Origin: Hyphomicrobiaceae bacterium
GTDB lineage: Bacteria; Pseudomonadota; Alphaproteobacteria; Rhizobiales; Hyphomicrobiaceae
Reading direction: 5' to 3'
Assembly (NCBI GenBank): GCA_041397645.1
Contig: JAWKWE010000005.1
Span: 186,001 to 250,000, forward strand
DNA: 64,000 nucleotides
Under the pieces are notes generated by a model. That model worked only from the letters and a program-made list of their open reading frames with translations. It made no database searches and had not been told where the DNA came from. Below, piece after piece: positions 53,526 to 63,102 of this stretch. Made by a program: the position numbers and the translations under genes. Every line of letters starts with the position of its first letter. The first letter of the stretch is position 1.

Positions 53526-56500
53526 TCGGGTCTCCCGAGTTGTTGGGTTTTTGCGTCCCGTCCCAGCCCGAAGCGGCGGAACAGGATCGGCAGAAGAATG
53601 AGCGTGAGAGCGGTTGAAGTGACGAGGCCGCCAATGACGACGATGGCGAGCGGCTTTTGAATCTCAGAACCAGGCCCGCTCGCGAAAAGCAGCGGAACGA
53701 GTCCGAAGGCGGCGATGCTCGCGGTCATCATCACAGGACGCAGGCGGCGGATCGATCCTTCCAGCACGACTTGCGCGACCGGTATGCCGTTGGCGACGAG
53801 GTGATTGAAGTGGCTGACGAGAACGAGGCCGTTGAGAACGGCAATGCCCAGCAGCGCTATGAAGCCCACGGATGCAGGCACGGACAGATATGCGCCCGAC
53901 ATCCAGAGCGACAGCACACCACCGACGAGCGCAAACGGGACGTTGGCAAGAATGAGCAGCGATTGGCGCATCGAGCGCAGCGTGGCGAAGAGGACGCCGA
54001 AGATCAGCAGAGTGGCGATGGGCACAACGATCGACAGTCGCGTTGCAGCCCTGCGCTGGTTCTCGAACTGCCCGCCCCACACGAGCCGATAGCCGGCGGG
54101 CAGCGGTACCTGGGCTTCGACCGCGCGCTGTGCATCCTCAACGAAGCCGACGAGATCGCGGCCGTTGACATAAGCCTGCACAATCGCAAACCGTGAAGCG
54201 TTCTCGCGCTCGATCTTTACCGGTCCTGCGACGCGCGACACCTTGGCGATGTCGTCGACGCGGACAAGGCCGCCATCTCCCGTGGCGAGCTGGGTCTGGG
54301 CAAACAGCCCAGGCGACTGGCGAACATCGTCGCCGCCGCGGATCACGATGTTTGTGCGACGGCCCGGTTCGGAGACAAGGCCGGCCGGCATACCTTCGAG
54401 TAGGGCACGCAGATTATCCTGCAGGTGCGTGACGGTGAGCCCGGTACGGCCGGTGGTGAGCCGGTTGATGTCGATCTGCATGTAATCGACGGTGTCGTTG
54501 GCAACCGTCGAGACTTCGGCGGCTCCAGGCACTTTGCTCAAGACGCTCTGGATTTTCCCAGAGAGGTCCGACAGCGTTGCCAGATCGGGTCCGAAAATCT
54601 TGATAGCAAGGTCGCCGCGCGCGCCGGTCAGCATCTCGGCGGTGCGCATTTCAATCGGCTGGGTAAACGCGAACTCGACGCCCTTGATGTCTGCCATGGC
54701 TTCGCGCAGACGTTCGATCAACCAGTCCTTGTCCGGAACCCGCCACTGCGATTTGGGTTTAAGCACCAAGAAGGTGTCGGTCTCGTTGGGCCCCATCGGA
54801 TCGAGGCCAAGCTCGTCAGAACCTACACGTGCAACGATGCGCTCGACCTCCGGAACGCGCTCTTTCAGCGCGCGTTGGATCATGAGGTCGCCATCGATAC
54901 TGGCCTTGAGGCTGACGGAAGGCAGCTTGGTGATCTGCATGATCACAGAGCCTTCATCCATGGTGGGCATGAAAGCCTTGCCGATAGCGCCGTAGGCAAC
55001 CACCACGGCCGCAATACCACCGGCGGCAATCAGATAGACAGGTAGAGGAAAGGCAAGGCACGCGCTCAAGAGCGCCCGGTAGCCACGCGTAAGAATACGC
55101 ATGAGGAGCGGCTCTCCATGCGCGCCGGTGCTCAACATGAAGGACGAGAGGACAGGGATCAGCGTCAGCGACAACAGCAGCGAACCGCTGAGCGCAAAAA
55201 TGATCGTGAGTGCCACCGGGCCGAATAGCTTTCCTTCCAGCCCCTGCAGAGACAGCAAAGGAAGAAAGACCAAGCAGATGATGAGAATGCCCGAAGCAAC
55301 CGGAACGGCAACCTCGCTCGCGGCACGATAGATATGGTGCAGCAAGGGGATGTTGTCGCCACCGTGTTGCAGCCGTTCGACGGCGTTTTCGACGACGACG
55401 ACAGCGGCATCGACGATGAGGCCGATGGCGATCGCAAGTCCGCCAAGGCTCATCAAGTTCGCAGACATGCCGAACACCTTCATCATCACGAAGGTGAGCA
55501 GGGCTGCAAACGGCAGCGTGATCGCGACCACGACCGCGGCGCGCAAATTCCCAAGAAACGCCAGCAAGAGCAGGATCACGAGCCCCGTCGCTTCGAGCAG
55601 GGCCTTTGTCACGGAGCCTACGGCGCTCTGGATGAGATCAGAACGATCGTAGAAAACTTCGAGTTTGACGCCGTCAGGCAAGCTCGGCTTCAGTTCGTCA
55701 AGGCGCTCGCGCACCGACTTCACGATGGCGGAAGCATCTGAGCCGCGCAGCGACAGCACAAGACCTTCCACGGCCTCGCCCTTGCCGTCCTTGGTAACGG
55801 CGCCGTACCGCGTCAGGCTGCCGATGCGGACCTGGGCCACATCTTCAACTCGCAGCACACGCCCGTCCTGGCTCTTGAGAACGATCTGCTTGAGATCTTC
55901 GGGAGTTTGAATTGCTCCGGCGGCGCGCACGACGAGCGCTTTCTCGCCCTCGCTGAGCCGGCCCGCGCCGTCGTTACGGTTGTTTTCCTCGATAGCTTTA
56001 AGCAGGTCGTCGACGCCGAGTCCTGCAGCGGCCAGGGCGGCACCGTCAGGCGTTACCTCGAAGGTGCGAACCATGCCGCCGAGTGCGTTGACGTCGGCGA
56101 CGCCGGGAATGGTGCGCAGCGCGGGACGAATAGTCCAGTCGAGCAGGCTGCGGCGTTGCTCCAACGACAGATCGCCGCCTTCGATTGTGAACATGAACAC
56201 GTCAGACAGGGGCGTGGAAACAGGAGCCAGTCCACCAGTCACAGTGGACGGGAGATCGCCGCGCACACCAGCCAGTCGCTCAGCCACTTGCTGGCGCGCC
56301 CAATAGATGTCTGTGCCGTCTTCGAAATCGAGCGTGATGTCGGCGACGGCATACTTGGCGGCCGAGCGCAAAATAGTCTGCCGTGGAATGCCAAGCAGTT
56401 CCATTTCCAACGGGGTGATGACGCGGGTCTCAACCTCCTCGGGCGTCATGCCAGGCGCCTTCAGAATCATCTTCACCTGAACGGGAGAGATATTGGGGAA

Positions 56501-56614
56501 CGCATCAATGGGAATTGTCTTGAACGCCCACCCGCCAAGCGCAGCAAGTCCTGCTGCGAGGATCAGCATAAAGACACGCTGTGTCAGCGAGAATGCGATG
56601 AGGCCCCGAAGCAT
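53456..56614 (-). CDS. Heavy-metal efflux-type RND transporter (CzcA/CusA family)
   Basis: This is a 1052-residue inner-membrane RND pump of the HME group. The N-terminus LIAFSLTQRVFMLILAAGLA is followed by the first periplasmic loop (MTPEEVETRVITPLEMELLGIP). TM4 carries the proton-relay Asp in GGLAIAIGLIVDAAVVVVENA, close to the CusA-type motif. The C-terminal helices contain ASVGFIALLGIAVLNGLVL. Twelve transmembrane helices are inferred. The metal is uncertain. No outer-membrane channel gene lies in this operon. It follows the adaptor gene by 3 bp, and its last 70 bases overlap the DUF3240 gene. Confidence 0.92.
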   Translation of the reverse strand: MLRGLIAFSLTQRVFMLILAAGLAALGGWAFKTIPIDAFPNISPVQVKMILKAPGMTPEEVETRVITPLEMELLGIPRQTILRSAAKYAVADITLDFEDGTDIYWARQQVAERLAGVRGDLPSTVTGGLAPVSTPLSDVFMFTIEGGDLSLEQRRSLLDWTIRPALRTIPGVADVNALGGMVRTFEVTPDGAALAAAGLGVDDLLKAIEENNRNDGAGRLSEGEKALVVRAAGAIQTPEDLKQIVLKSQDGRVLRVEDVAQVRIGSLTRYGAVTKDGKGEAVEGLVLSLRGSDASAIVKSVRERLDELKPSLPDGVKLEVFYDRSDLIQSAVGSVTKALLEATGLVILLLLAFLGNLRAAVVVAITLPFAALLTFVMMKVFGMSANLMSLGGLAIAIGLIVDAAVVVVENAVERLQHGGDNIPLLHHIYRAASEVAVPVASGILIICLVFLPLLSLQGLEGKLFGPVALTIIFALSGSLLLSLTLIPVLSSFMLSTGAHGEPLLMRILTRGYRALLSACLAFPLPVYLIAAGGIAAVVVAYGAIGKAFMPTMDEGSVIMQITKLPSVSLKASIDGDLMIQRALKERVPEVERIVARVGSDELGLDPMGPNETDTFLVLKPKSQWRVPDKDWLIERLREAMADIKGVEFAFTQPIEMRTAEMLTGARGDLAIKIFGPDLATLSDLSGKIQSVLSKVPGAAEVSTVANDTVDYMQIDINRLTTGRTGLTVTHLQDNLRALLEGMPAGLVSEPGRRTNIVIRGGDDVRQSPGLFAQTQLATGDGGLVRVDDIAKVSRVAGPVKIERENASRFAIVQAYVNGRDLVGFVEDAQRAVEAQVPLPAGYRLVWGGQFENQRRAATRLSIVVPIATLLIFGVLFATLRSMRQSLLILANVPFALVGGVLSLWMSGAYLSVPASVGFIALLGIAVLNGLVLVSHFNHLVANGIPVAQVVLEGSIRRLRPVMMTASIAAFGLVPLLFASGPGSEIQKPLAIVVIGGLVTSTALTLILLPILFRRFGLGRDAKTQQLGRPEWISPFANSPSSTRQTSAIASSN

Positions 56615-56617
56615 GGC

Positions 56618-57694
56618 TTACTGGTCCGACAGGAGCTGTTCGAGTTCGGGGAGCCCGCTGGCAGCGACCTGCGCATCAAGCGGAACATTGCCGACGATCG
56701 TGGCGCTAGACTGCGAGCGCCCGTTCACCTTGACAGGGATGAGGTTGAAACCTGCGCCGTCGCGAACAAACACGCCATCGCGTTCGTTGATGCGCGCAAC
56801 CGCCGTCGAGGGAATGGCGAGACTGCCGGTTTCAGCTTGTTGCACCAGGCTCACTGTCACCATCTGGCCCGGCAGGAGACCCGACTGCGCAGGGACAGTT
56901 GCCAACAGCTTAGCTGAGCGGGTCATCTTATCGAGCGATCCGCCGACCGAGACGACCTGACCGTCAGGGCCATCGACGATGTGAACTTTGTCTCCCTTGC
57001 GAATGCGCATGACCAGCGACGCCGGGACTTGCACTTCGATCCAAAGATCGTTGCTCGTGTCGAGCGTCACCGCAGCGTTCAGTTGGTCGATCTTGTCGCC
57101 CGGCATGACGTCGTTGGAAACAATGCGGCCATCGGCTGGGGCGGGAAGCGTATAGCTTCCGCCTTCGCCAGCGACGATGCCGCCCATAGTGAGAAGGCGT
57201 GCGTGCTGTTCGATGACGGCTTTGATCTTAGCGACTTGGGCTTCGGCCTCGTCGGCCATCGTCGGATTCTGGATATTCTTATCGGCAAGCGACCGCCGCC
57301 GGCGCGCGGTGGCTTCCGCCATCTGCAACTCGGCTTCCGCCTGTGCCTTGGCGCTTATGGCGTCGAGCAGCTCGCGGCTCGAAATGGTGACCAGGGGATC
57401 GCCCTTGCGGACCATTTGGCCTGGAAGCGCGTAAACCTGAAGCACCGTTCCACCGAATGGCGCCGCGGCGACGATGCGTGCGTTGTGGGCCGGAACGACC
57501 GTTCCGGGAAGCGTCGTCAGGGGTTGTTCGTCGGTGGGCTGGACGGGCGCAACTTTGATCTCCATCCGCGCGACCTGCTGGTCGGTAAGGTCGATGCGCT
57601 TGATTGCCTCGGACGCCCGCGCCGATGCCGACACGATCAGAGCGGTAAGAACGAGCCCGGTTGAAATTGCGTGGCCCGACGATGGCGATGACAT
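56618..57694 (-). CDS. RND efflux periplasmic adaptor (HlyD/CzcB type)
   Basis: This is a 358-residue membrane fusion protein. It has a signal peptide (~1-29, ending SARASEAIK), a beta-barrel/lipoyl part (GTVVPAHNARIVAAAPFGGTV), a helical hairpin (~110-175; ISAKAQAEAELQMAEATARR) and the second lipoyl half (YTLPAPADGRIVSNDVMPGD). A membrane-proximal end follows. It links the RND pump to an outer-membrane channel. ATG 57694 is set by GGAG eight bases upstream; the longer frame runs into the operator region. It is the first gene of the leftward RND operon. Confidence 0.9.
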   Translation of the reverse strand: MSSPSSGHAISTGLVLTALIVSASARASEAIKRIDLTDQQVARMEIKVAPVQPTDEQPLTTLPGTVVPAHNARIVAAAPFGGTVLQVYALPGQMVRKGDPLVTISSRELLDAISAKAQAEAELQMAEATARRRRSLADKNIQNPTMADEAEAQVAKIKAVIEQHARLLTMGGIVAGEGGSYTLPAPADGRIVSNDVMPGDKIDQLNAAVTLDTSNDLWIEVQVPASLVMRIRKGDKVHIVDGPDGQVVSVGGSLDKMTRSAKLLATVPAQSGLLPGQMVTVSLVQQAETGSLAIPSTAVARINERDGVFVRDGAGFNLIPVKVNGRSQSSATIVGNVPLDAQVAASGLPELEQLLSDQ

Positions 57695-57743
57695 GGTGAA
57701 ACTCCAGGTGCGTTTGCGCGTGCGAAAGCACCTGGGTGGCCGA

Positions 57744-57782
57744 GCTGAAAATAACCTGAACTGAACCTGCGGATTGCCTGAA
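57744..57782. promoter_or_regulatory. Four 11-bp-phased direct repeats, probable OmpR-family regulator operator
   Basis: GCTGAA (57744), CCTGAA (57755), CCTGCG (57766) and CCTGAA (57777) recur exactly every 11 bp, one helical turn apart. Such phased direct repeats are the usual binding pattern of OmpR/PhoB-family regulators. They lie between the RND adaptor gene and the divergent response regulator gene, the expected place for a regulator controlling both. Confidence 0.7.
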
Positions 57783-57896
57783 GGCCCCCGACAGAACTGC
57801 ATTTTTAAGGATCTGCGCGGTCCTGCCGCACAGGCAAAGCACAATAGACGAAAACCATCGCGCAGGGTTTCAGGTCGATTTCAGCTTCGTCATGTT

Positions 57897-58601
57897 ATGA
57901 AGCGGTCCGAGATGCAAATCCATGCATCGGAGCCAGCGAGAACAAACATTCGTATTCTGCTTATCGAGGACGACAACGACATCGCCCAGCGGCTGTTAGC
58001 CGGATTGGTGGGAACGGGATTCGTCGTCGAACGCGCCGATAACGGCGCCGACGGATATGCAATGGGGACGGAAGAAAGCTATGACGCCATCATTCTCGAT
58101 CTTGGCCTTCCCCAGCTTCAAGGCTTGGATGTTCTGCGGCGCTGGCGGGCGGGGACGTGCAGCACACCTGTGCTCATTCTGACGGCGCGTGGATCCTGGG
58201 CTGAAAAGGTCGAAGGATTGAATGCCGGTGCCGATGACTATATTACCAAGCCGTTCCATGTTCCGGAGGTTGCTGCGCGCTTGAAGGCGTTGATCCGCAG
58301 ATCATCCGGATTGGCATCTCCCGTTGTGTCTCATCGTGGCGTAGCGCTCGATACCGGTGCCGGAACGGTGTCGCTCAACGGAATTCCTGTCGAGATGACA
58401 GCGAAAGAGTTGAAGATGCTCAATTACTTCATGCATCGTATCGGTCGTGTGGTATCGCAAAGCGAGCTGGCCGAGCACCTTTATGCGCTCGATGAGGCGC
58501 GCGAGTCGAACACGATAGAGGTCTACGTCAGTCGATTGAGACGCAAGCTGGGTGCTGACATCATCAAGACCATTCGCGGTCTCGGCTATCGGATGGACTA
58601 G
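57897..58601 (+). CDS. OmpR-family DNA-binding response regulator
   Basis: This is a 234-residue regulator with a ~15-residue N-terminal extension. The receiver domain has acidic residues IEDD, the phospho-acceptor Asp68 (IILDLGLP) and Lys in YITKPF. The C-terminal winged helix reads GIPVEMTAKELKMLNYFM to VYVSRLRRKLG. It lies 4 bp upstream of the kinase gene, so they form a two-component pair, divergent from the RND operon. ATG 57897 is chosen (MKRSEMQIH); ATG 57912 is also possible. Confidence 0.92.
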   Translation: MKRSEMQIHASEPARTNIRILLIEDDNDIAQRLLAGLVGTGFVVERADNGADGYAMGTEESYDAIILDLGLPQLQGLDVLRRWRAGTCSTPVLILTARGSWAEKVEGLNAGADDYITKPFHVPEVAARLKALIRRSSGLASPVVSHRGVALDTGAGTVSLNGIPVEMTAKELKMLNYFMHRIGRVVSQSELAEHLYALDEARESNTIEVYVSRLRRKLGADIIKTIRGLGYRMD

Positions 58602-58605
58602 CACC

Positions 58606-59973
58606 ATGTTTGGCAAACTGAGTCTTCGTAACCGATTGATTGCAGTGTCGACGGCCTGGATAATTTTCGGCGTGGTCGTCGCATGGTTCGTGCTGTCTGC
58701 CGTGTTTCAGCAGCATGTTCGCAAGCAGTTCGAGGATGAGCTATTTGTGCACATCGAGGAACTGGAGCGTCTGTCTGATATTCATGGCGATAAGGTCTCG
58801 CTGTTTCATAACCTCAGCGATCCTCGCTATGAGGTTCTGCGCTCTGGCTACTATTGGGAAATTCAGAAGGGCGGCCAAGTCCTGGCGCGGTCGCCCTCCA
58901 TGGTCGCGGGTAAGCTGGTAACGCCGCCCGATAAGCCGACGGATAGTGGCATCCATCTGCACGTGATCCCCGGGCCGACCGGCACGATGCTCGCGGCGGA
59001 GCAGTTGCACTGGCCAACGCCGAACGACACGCCGGTTCAATATATTATCGGCACGGATGAGCGCCATATCGAAGAGGTGATCAGCAGCTTCAATCACACG
59101 CTCTCGTGGGCGTTGTCGGGCTTTGGCATTTCGATGGTGGCGGCGGCGGGTCTGTTGATAGCCTACGCTATGCAGCCAATGAATGAGCTTCACTCATCGC
59201 TGCTGCGGGTCCGCTCGGGAGATGCGAAGTCACTTGAAGGCAAGTTTCCGGTCGAGGTTCAGCCGGTGGTCGATGACCTCAACGGCATGTTGAGTTCGAC
59301 TTCTGATCTCGTTCAGCGAGCACGTGCGCAAGCCGGTAATATAGCTCACAGCTTGAAGACACCGCTCGCCATCCTGACTGACGAAGCCTATCGCATAGCC
59401 GACCAGGGTCTGACCGCAAGTTCAGCGACGATCCTGGAACAGTGCCGCAAGATGCAATCCCACATCGACTATCAAACCACACGCGCCCGTGTGGTCGCGA
59501 ATCGGCTAGCGCCAGGTACGTGGGCAGACGCGCGCGAGAACGTCGAAGAAGTCTTCAACGCGATGCGGCGGCTACATAAGGGCCGCAGTATTGAATTTCG
59601 CAATGAGGTCCCTGAGGGGATCAGGCTTTCATGTGACAGACAAGATCTGCATGAGATTCTGGCCAATTTGATCGACAACGCGGCAAAGCATGCCAAGACC
59701 ACGGTTCTGTTGCGATGCAAGGAAGTTGAACCTCCATCCAATATAGAGCTGTGCGTCGAGGACGATGGTCCCGGTCTTCCGCCAGAAGCTTACGAGGTCG
59801 TTTTTAACATTGGGGAGCGATGGGATACTCAAGTCAGCGGATCTGGCCTAGGTTTGGCGATCGCGCGGGATCTGGCGCAACTTTACAGCGGAGATATTTC
59901 GCTGGAGACGTCGAAGTTAGGCGGGCTTGCCGCCGTTCTGACGCTTCCACGCCCGATGGTATCGAAGTTATAG
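58606..59973 (+). CDS. Sensor histidine kinase
   Basis: This is a 455-residue membrane kinase. TM1 is ~12-33 (AVSTAWIIFGVVVAWFVLSA) and the periplasmic sensor is ~34-165. TM2 is ~168-190, and a HAMP-like segment follows. The HisKA domain has His248 in AQAGNIAHSLKTPLAIL. The ATPase domain has the N box (ILANLIDNAAKHAK), G1 (VEDDGPGLP) and G2 (GSGLGLAIA). The ~130-residue periplasmic domain suggests it senses an extracellular or periplasmic signal, perhaps metal by context. It follows the regulator gene by 4 bp. Confidence 0.93.
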   Translation: MFGKLSLRNRLIAVSTAWIIFGVVVAWFVLSAVFQQHVRKQFEDELFVHIEELERLSDIHGDKVSLFHNLSDPRYEVLRSGYYWEIQKGGQVLARSPSMVAGKLVTPPDKPTDSGIHLHVIPGPTGTMLAAEQLHWPTPNDTPVQYIIGTDERHIEEVISSFNHTLSWALSGFGISMVAAAGLLIAYAMQPMNELHSSLLRVRSGDAKSLEGKFPVEVQPVVDDLNGMLSSTSDLVQRARAQAGNIAHSLKTPLAILTDEAYRIADQGLTASSATILEQCRKMQSHIDYQTTRARVVANRLAPGTWADARENVEEVFNAMRRLHKGRSIEFRNEVPEGIRLSCDRQDLHEILANLIDNAAKHAKTTVLLRCKEVEPPSNIELCVEDDGPGLPPEAYEVVFNIGERWDTQVSGSGLGLAIARDLAQLYSGDISLETSKLGGLAAVLTLPRPMVSKL

Positions 59974-59999
59974 TCATATGACGGACCGTGGATGATCAA

Positions 60000-60662
60000 A
60001 TGAAGTTACTTGTGATCGAGGACGACCCAAAGACATCGCTTCTGATGCAAAAGGGTTTGACGGCTGAAGGCTTCAGCGTCGACGTCTGCCGCGACGGCGA
60101 GCAAGGACTGGAGACCGCGCTCGCTCATAATTACGATTTGATCGTGCTCGATGTCATGCTGCCTAGGATGGACGGTTGGTCCGTCATATCGCGATTGCGA
60201 GAGCGCGATACCAGGATGCCGGTTCTCATGGTGACGGCGCGGGATGCGGTCGATCAGCGTGTCTACGGGCTGTCGCTGGGTGCGGACGACTACATCGTGA
60301 AGCCGTTTGCATTTACAGAGCTGGTCGCTCGCATTCGTACGGTTCTGCGTCGCGCACCCGCCGCGGGCGACGTGCTTCAATTTGAAGATCTGCGTGTCGA
60401 TATCGCGCGCCACAAGGCGCAGCGCGCAGATCAACAACTCGATTTATCGAACAAAGAAATGCTTCTACTGGCACTCCTGCTGCGACGGCGTGGAGAAATC
60501 CTGACACGTTCCTTCATAGCAGAGCAAATCTGGGACATGAAGGGCGACGGTGACAGTAATGTCGTCGACGTCAATATTCGCCGTATTCGGGCGAAAGTGG
60601 ACGATCCCCATCCGAGGAAGCTGATACAGACAGTGCGCGGCAGGGGGTACGTTCTACGTTGA
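60000..60662 (+). CDS. Second OmpR-family response regulator
   Basis: This is a 220-residue regulator. The receiver has VIEDD, Asp51 (LIVLDVMLPRMDG) and Lys in YIVKPF. The winged helix reads LDLSNKEMLLLALLLRRRGE to VNIRRIRAKVDD. It resembles copper/heavy-metal type regulators (CusR/CopR). It lies 26 bp after the kinase and has no second kinase of its own, so one kinase may serve two regulators. GTG 59988 is an alternative start. Confidence 0.9.
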   Translation: MKLLVIEDDPKTSLLMQKGLTAEGFSVDVCRDGEQGLETALAHNYDLIVLDVMLPRMDGWSVISRLRERDTRMPVLMVTARDAVDQRVYGLSLGADDYIVKPFAFTELVARIRTVLRRAPAAGDVLQFEDLRVDIARHKAQRADQQLDLSNKEMLLLALLLRRRGEILTRSFIAEQIWDMKGDGDSNVVDVNIRRIRAKVDDPHPRKLIQTVRGRGYVLR

Positions 60663-60677
60663 TCTTTGGACGACGGC

Positions 60678-62975
60678 TCAATGTAGCGGCCGATCTGTTC
60701 CGGTAGCACGGGCGCGGGCTTCAGCAATCTCGACGATCCGCTGTTTCTTGCGCATCTTGCTGGCGTCACGCAGCATCTGTCCGGCCCAGCGGTATACATT
60801 TCGGGTGCGGACTTGCTCGCGCATCAACCTCATGCGTTCGCTTTGCTCCGCTTCCGGCATAGTCAGAGCCTCGTTGAGGGCCTCGCCCATGGAAAGCGCA
60901 TCATAGGGGTTGATGATCAGTGCTTCTGGCAGTTCGCGGGATGCGCCAGCAAAGCTGGATAATAGCAGGACGCCGAGTTCGTCGTCGCGGGCGGCGATGA
61001 ACTCCTTGGCGACGAGGTTCATGCCATCGTGAAGACTGGATACAATGCAAGCATCCGCTGCCCGGAATAGCTCAAAGACTTCGCTTGGTGCGTGATGGCG
61101 GATGATGAGGGTTATAGGCGGCGTTTTCGTTTGCGGATATTTTGCATTGATCTCTTCTGCGACGCGGATCGCCTCCTCTTGAAGTCCCTTATAGGTGGGC
61201 AGCTTGCTGCGCGTAGGAGCAGCGGCCTGCACTAGAGTGAAATTGCCGATCCACTCAGGATGAAGCTGCAGCATGTTGTCGACGGCCCGCATGCGGTCGA
61301 GGACGCCCTTGGTGTAGTCGAACCGCTCGATACCCACGGCAATGCGGCAGTCCGGAGGCAAGCCGAGGCGTTCGCGAACCATACGTCGGCACGTTGGAAC
61401 GCCCTTTTGATCCTTGAGAGCCGCTGGTGGCCAGGCGATTGAAATGGGATAGGGCCGGACGAAAGTTTCGTGGCCCTTCAGCGTTACAGATTCTTCTTCG
61501 CGATCGATGCGACTCTCGATGAACCGATCGACCGTTTCTAAGAAGTTGTTGCAATGGAACTGGGTGTGGAAGCCGACGATCGTGCTGCCTAGTAGCCCGT
61601 GAATAACCTCCTCCTTCCAAGGGAATATGCCGAATGTCTCCGAGTTCGGCCACGGAATATGCCAGAAGGTGATGATCGTCGCGTCAGGCAGGCGCTCGCG
61701 CAGCATCCGAGGCAGAAGCGCGAAGTGATAATCCTGAACCAGAACGATCGGGCTAGCCGTCTTGGCCTCCGCGACAACCGCGTTGGCAAAACGTTCGTTG
61801 ATGTCTTGATAAGCGCGCCAGTCTGACTCACGAAACACCGGACGCGTGAAGGCGATATGGCACAAAGGCCAAAGACCTTCGTTCGCCAATCCGTAGTAGT
61901 AGCCGTCTTGCTCTGCGTCCGACACCCAGACGCGGCGCAACGTGTATTCTGGCGAGTCCGGAGGAACACTCAGCCGGTCGCGATAGTCCACAGTTTCGCG
62001 ATCGGCTGTGCCGCTGCCGTGCGCGATCCAGGTTCCGCCGCATGCACGCATCACCGGTTCCAACGCCGAGACCAAACCGCTGGCCGGGGTTTGAACCTCG
62101 ATGCCATTTTCTGTGTGATTATGGATGTAGGGTTCTCGATTGGCCACCACCATCACCTCGACACCAGGGAGCTGCGTTTCGAGAATTTGGCGTAGCGTGT
62201 CCTTGCTCCATTCGACGTTCTCTGTCTCAGGCTGCGTGCGCCCGACGCGCATCTGCCGCAAGGCTTGGCGAAGATCGCTGTCGAGAACCGCAAGGCCAAC
62301 TGGGGGCGCTTGCCCGTTTTGTCCCGGGGTCGTGACCGCCTTTTTGAACGTCTGGAGCCAATGGCGGATCATGAACATCACGACGGCGATCGCCAGTATA
62401 CCGCTCGCCAACACGATGCCACCTAGCAGCAGCGACAAGTATTTCCGCGCTTCAGCGCCGCGTCGCAGAGCAAACGTAAGATCGTTGACGATGACGAGAT
62501 GCCCGGCCATCTCGCGCGATGCTATCGGGAATGAAGCCGTTAGTGTTTCGCGATTGTTCAACATTACCGAGGCAAAAGTGGGGGTTACGCCGCGTGCAAT
62601 GTTTTCGCATTCTAGGGACGTGGGCATTAGTTTGGTTGCGAATTTGGGTGGGCCGTCGGCGCTACAGAATGCTATGGCCAAGATCCGCGGATCAGATGCA
62701 ATGCGCTCGAATAGCGACTGAATTCTCGTTCCTTCCCCGTTTGCCAACAGTTCGGTCAGGGGATCTTGGAGCGAATTGAAGATGAGGGAGGATCTCATCT
62801 CGACGTCTCGACGGGACCAGTCGTCAACCAAAGATGAGAGAAGGGGAGTGAGGAAAAGAGACGACAAAAGTGCTATCAGTGCAGCGATCAAACCATATTT
62901 GACGATCGTTCTGGTAGGCTCTGCGCGAATTCCAGCAGGCCAATTTGGAAAGTATTTGATGCTTGAAAGTCTCAT
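60678..62975 (-). CDS. Membrane-anchored trehalose-6-phosphate-synthase-like (GT20) protein
   Basis: This is a 765-residue protein, much longer than the usual ~460-490 residues. TM1 is ~25-48 ([21 protein letters not shown]), followed by an extracytoplasmic sensor-like domain (~49-180) with [19 protein letters not shown]2 is ~182-205 ([21 protein letters not shown]). The cytoplasmic GT20 domain (~275-745) has [48 protein letters not shown] (the OtsA Arg and Lys) and [15 protein letters not shown]-glucose plus glucose-6-phosphate chemistry is inferred; a related acceptor is possible. No otsB is visible. ATG 62975 is likelier than GTG 63014. Confidence 0.87.
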   Translation of the reverse strand: MRLSSIKYFPNWPAGIRAEPTRTIVKYGLIAALIALLSSLFLTPLLSSLVDDWSRRDVEMRSSLIFNSLQDPLTELLANGEGTRIQSLFERIASDPRILAIAFCSADGPPKFATKLMPTSLECENIARGVTPTFASVMLNNRETLTASFPIASREMAGHLVIVNDLTFALRRGAEARKYLSLLLGGIVLASGILAIAVVMFMIRHWLQTFKKAVTTPGQNGQAPPVGLAVLDSDLRQALRQMRVGRTQPETENVEWSKDTLRQILETQLPGVEVMVVANREPYIHNHTENGIEVQTPASGLVSALEPVMRACGGTWIAHGSGTADRETVDYRDRLSVPPDSPEYTLRRVWVSDAEQDGYYYGLANEGLWPLCHIAFTRPVFRESDWRAYQDINERFANAVVAEAKTASPIVLVQDYHFALLPRMLRERLPDATIITFWHIPWPNSETFGIFPWKEEVIHGLLGSTIVGFHTQFHCNNFLETVDRFIESRIDREEESVTLKGHETFVRPYPISIAWPPAALKDQKGVPTCRRMVRERLGLPPDCRIAVGIERFDYTKGVLDRMRAVDNMLQLHPEWIGNFTLVQAAAPTRSKLPTYKGLQEEAIRVAEEINAKYPQTKTPPITLIIRHHAPSEVFELFRAADACIVSSLHDGMNLVAKEFIAARDDELGVLLLSSFAGASRELPEALIINPYDALSMGEALNEALTMPEAEQSERMRLMREQVRTRNVYRWAGQMLRDASKMRKKQRIVEIAEARARATGTDRPLH

Positions 62976-63102
62976 ATGTTCTGCAGCGTCCGTTAGGCGC
63001 CCATGCTGGGCCACGCGCTTTTCAGGGTCAAACTATTTATCCGTGTATAATGACCTAAGTCGCGGCAGGTTTTTTGCGTGTCTTCGTTTGCGTCGAAGCA
63101 CC

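Noticed and set aside
55907..56917. Antisense frame of 336 codons across the RND pump and adaptor genes
   Set aside because: It crosses two clear genes, has no family match, and follows from high-GC codon bias.
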